Assembly: GCF_028372415.1 (NCBI RefSeq)
Contig: NC_092874.1
Span: 242,671,461-242,735,460, forward strand
Direction: 5' to 3'
Source of the DNA: Notamacropus eugenii
Taxonomy: Eukaryota; Chordata; Mammalia; Diprotodontia; Macropodidae
DNA length: 64,000 nucleotides
Below are positions 61,911 through 64,000 of this stretch, piece by piece (position 1 is the stretch's first letter; every line of letters begins with the position of its first letter). Made by a program: the position numbers and the translations under genes. Below the pieces are notes generated by a model, which saw nothing but the letters and a program-made list of their open reading frames with translations, was not told the origin of the DNA and searched no databases.

Positions 61911-62449
61911 TATGTGTTCCATGTCCACATATATATTCATACCATATATCTAAATACTCCTAAACTATTATATGTGTATATGTACAAGTATGTGTAAACT
62001 ATCTTTTTCATATGTCTTTTAAGTAGCTATGGTTTGTTCAGTTAAGACTCTGGAGGAAAAAATCTTGAAGACTTGAGAAATATTTAGTTTTGTGAATAAT
62101 CCAATCAAAGATTTGAAGGAGAAGCCTTTTAATTATGGATTGAGAAATTAGAGCCAAGCAGTGTATGTTCCATTACTTTTACTTCTTTTCATTCACTTTA
62201 GGGAAGACCATAGTCTTTATATTTCATAACAGAGGTTCAAGTCTTTCTTGAACACTTTCTTTTGAAATGAGGGTAACTGGAATTTATTCAAAGATAAGTA
62301 TTGGGGCAGAAAACAAAGAGCTTTTGAACCAGCCATTCAACTCATCAGTGAACATAGAATAACACTGGAAAACATGTCACATGTCCAAATACTACTAAAC
62401 AGTGCCAGGATGTTAACCATTTATTTGGATTTCATCCTTTTCCCCCCAG

Positions 62450-62500
62450 AAAGCAGAAGCCACTGGAGAAAAACGACCAAGAGGCCGACCCAGGAAATGG
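62450..62500 (+). CDS. HMGA2: HMGA2 coding exon 3 (residues 67-83)
   Basis: 17 codons, phase 0 at both ends, with a CCCCAG acceptor and a consensus GTAAGT donor at 62501. It encodes KAEATGEKRPRGRPRKW, the third AT-hook (core R-G-R-P at residues 77-80), identical to human as I remember it. The missing exons encode the linker and acidic C-terminal tail. In mammals a very long intron 3 separates exon 3 from exon 4, so their absence here is expected. The let-7 target sites of the HMGA2 3' UTR are also outside the window. Confidence 0.97.
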
Positions 62501-64000
62501 GTAAGTAATCAAATTCCAGTTCTGTTTTCTCATCTTTTGACTTTTTAGAAAGAACTCTTTTCATTATCTTGTATATGCTGGAAAATTGACAGTGGGGGGA
62601 GATATGCATAAAGATTTCTATCTTTCATTTGCTTCTGATTTTGTGAATCTTTGAATGAGTTGAGACAAAAGAGAAGATATCACAAACTTCTTACCTTTAG
62701 ACTCTACCTTAGGACTAAGGACACTGTTACTTTCTAAGAGTGACTACTTTTAGTTAATTACTTAATTACTAGTGTTGCTTCTTGGAAAGCTGGGGCACAT
62801 TTAAATACCTTTTGTCTTATTGACTATATTCACTCAAAATTCATTCAGCTCCCTAAAGATTGTGGTGAATGAGGTGATTTCTCCCATTCTTATACTCCTT
62901 TGCAGTTGCTATTTCCCATACCTCCCCTTTCCTTCTTTCTAATGGAATCAAGGAGAATGTCACTGAAAAGTGCCAGAAGGTCCATCACGTAATAATGAAG
63001 AGGATATACCTTGTGATTTGTTTTGTAGTGACTTTTTCAGGATTTTCTTCATCTATCCTGATTTTTTTCTCTTTTTCCACCTGAACACTACCTTTCTTCC
63101 TACTGGTAGTTTCTTATACCATTTTAATCTCTCCATTGCTGTACTCTTTGCCACCCTTTCAAGAAATGAAACATGGAGTAATTTGCCTTAAAAGTTTCTT
63201 GCTGATGTCTTGGATGTAAAGATTCTATGCCTCTGAAATCTTGGTTTTTCTGATGTTCATACTGGGTGAAGATTATCAAGGACTTTATGTATCTTTGAAA
63301 GACTTGTGTTGCAAGACTTTATGAGAACATCTGAGCCATCGTTATTGACTTCAGCAAGAGTGGCTTCTCATTGGCTAAGAATGGAAAAGATTATCTTGTA
63401 GATTATTGTAAGTCTCAGTTTTGGTCCTTAAGGATTTTTTTCCTGTACATAAAAGAGGAAATAAAAGGAAATTGTGCATTTGTTTATAGACTGAGTACAT
63501 CAAGTTTATACTTCTTATATTGCCAAGAATATGGTGCCAGTAATAGTGAGAGATTAAATTCAGTGAAATCCTTTGATAAAAAACTTTCTCTGAAGAAGTA
63601 AATTATTGACTTTTCCATAGAAAACAGACTTGTATTTTACAGCAAGTTTAATTCTTTCCAATAGTATCATTCACTTATTTCCTTGAATATGTTTTAAAGT
63701 CACTGGATTTATTGCACTCTTGGTTTGGAAACCAATGTTTTTCCGTTTTATTCTTGCAATGTTTCTTATGCCCATTTGCTTTAAAAAATATATCCTATAA
63801 ATTGTATGTAGTAATGGTTTAATGTAAGAAGATGGGTAGGAAATACATAGGGTTTCTTCTCATGTGCCTTTTCTTTATAATTTTTATTTGAGTTTCAAGT
63901 CTAGTCTTTTGATGTCCTTTAACTCATATCATTTTTTTATTGGTAGAGAAAATGTTGTTACTCTTGTGAACTGTTTGAGATTAGAATTTTTTTTGGTAAG
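62501..64000 (+). other. HMGA2: Start of HMGA2 intron 3
   Basis: 1.5 kb of AT-rich sequence after the exon 3 donor. I see no transposon, no further HMGA2 coding exon and no other feature I can support. Confidence 0.7.

Larger units (their letters stand above)
49151..62449 (+). other. HMGA2: HMGA2 intron 2
   Basis: This is a 13.3 kb intron. The first 6 kb (to about 55300) has almost no recognisable transposon. Exceptions are a T-run (49780-49805), a GA-rich run (50260-50308), a GT run (51724-51745) and a short L2-like tail at 52925-52985. After about 55300 L1, MIR and SINE pieces appear. The 3' end has a pyrimidine stretch and CCCCAG acceptor. The gaps 58500-59810 and 60310-60840 hold nothing I can name. 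Confidence 0.8.

Overview
The window is vertebrate genomic DNA, and its repeats point to a marsupial. It holds several tRNA-headed SINEs of the marsupial type, MAR1-like SINE tails, MIR/MON1-type CORE-SINEs, L2 and CR1/L3 remnants, and many L1 copies of the marsupial kind. The only real gene I can support is the 5' part of HMGA2 (high-mobility-group AT-hook 2) on the + strand. Coding exons 1, 2 and 3 lie at 45949-46059, 49064-49150 and 62450-62500. They encode residues 1-83, including all three AT-hooks, and differ from the human protein as I remember it only at residue 15 (Thr for Ala). The exons for the C-terminal acidic tail and the long 3' UTR lie beyond position 64000.

Layout: positions 1-43000 are upstream intergenic DNA, almost entirely repeats and decayed repeat sequence. 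Landmarks are a dispersed pair of unclassified ~0.7 kb repeats (745-1480 and 16838-17555), an L1 with a polyadenylated retro-insert (7080-9240), and a three-level nest at 18940-24830. In that nest an old L1 is broken by an ORF1-only 'half-L1', which is itself broken by a solo LTR; target duplications are readable at both inner levels. Further on are a second ORF1-only L1 (27310-30060), an internally deleted L1 (30128-32200), an AT-rich minus-strand LINE stretch (32270-35450) and a long ancient minus-strand CR1/L3-type LINE (37740-41220).

From about 43000 to 55300 recognisable transposons almost disappear. This interval contains the HMGA2 promoter, a CpG island, a pyrimidine-rich promoter tract, exon 1 with an upstream ORF, intron 1, exon 2 and the first part of intron 2. 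SINEs return from 57800 onward in intron 2. The window ends 1.5 kb into intron 3.

No rRNA, tRNA, CRISPR or bacterial feature is present. Apart from HMGA2, the open reading frames are chance frames, repeat remnants or translations of simple repeats. No clearly new biological system is visible. The most interesting observations are the nested and half-L1 structures, the possible retrocopied LTR transcript, the transposon-poor block around HMGA2, and the upstream ORF in its 5' leader.
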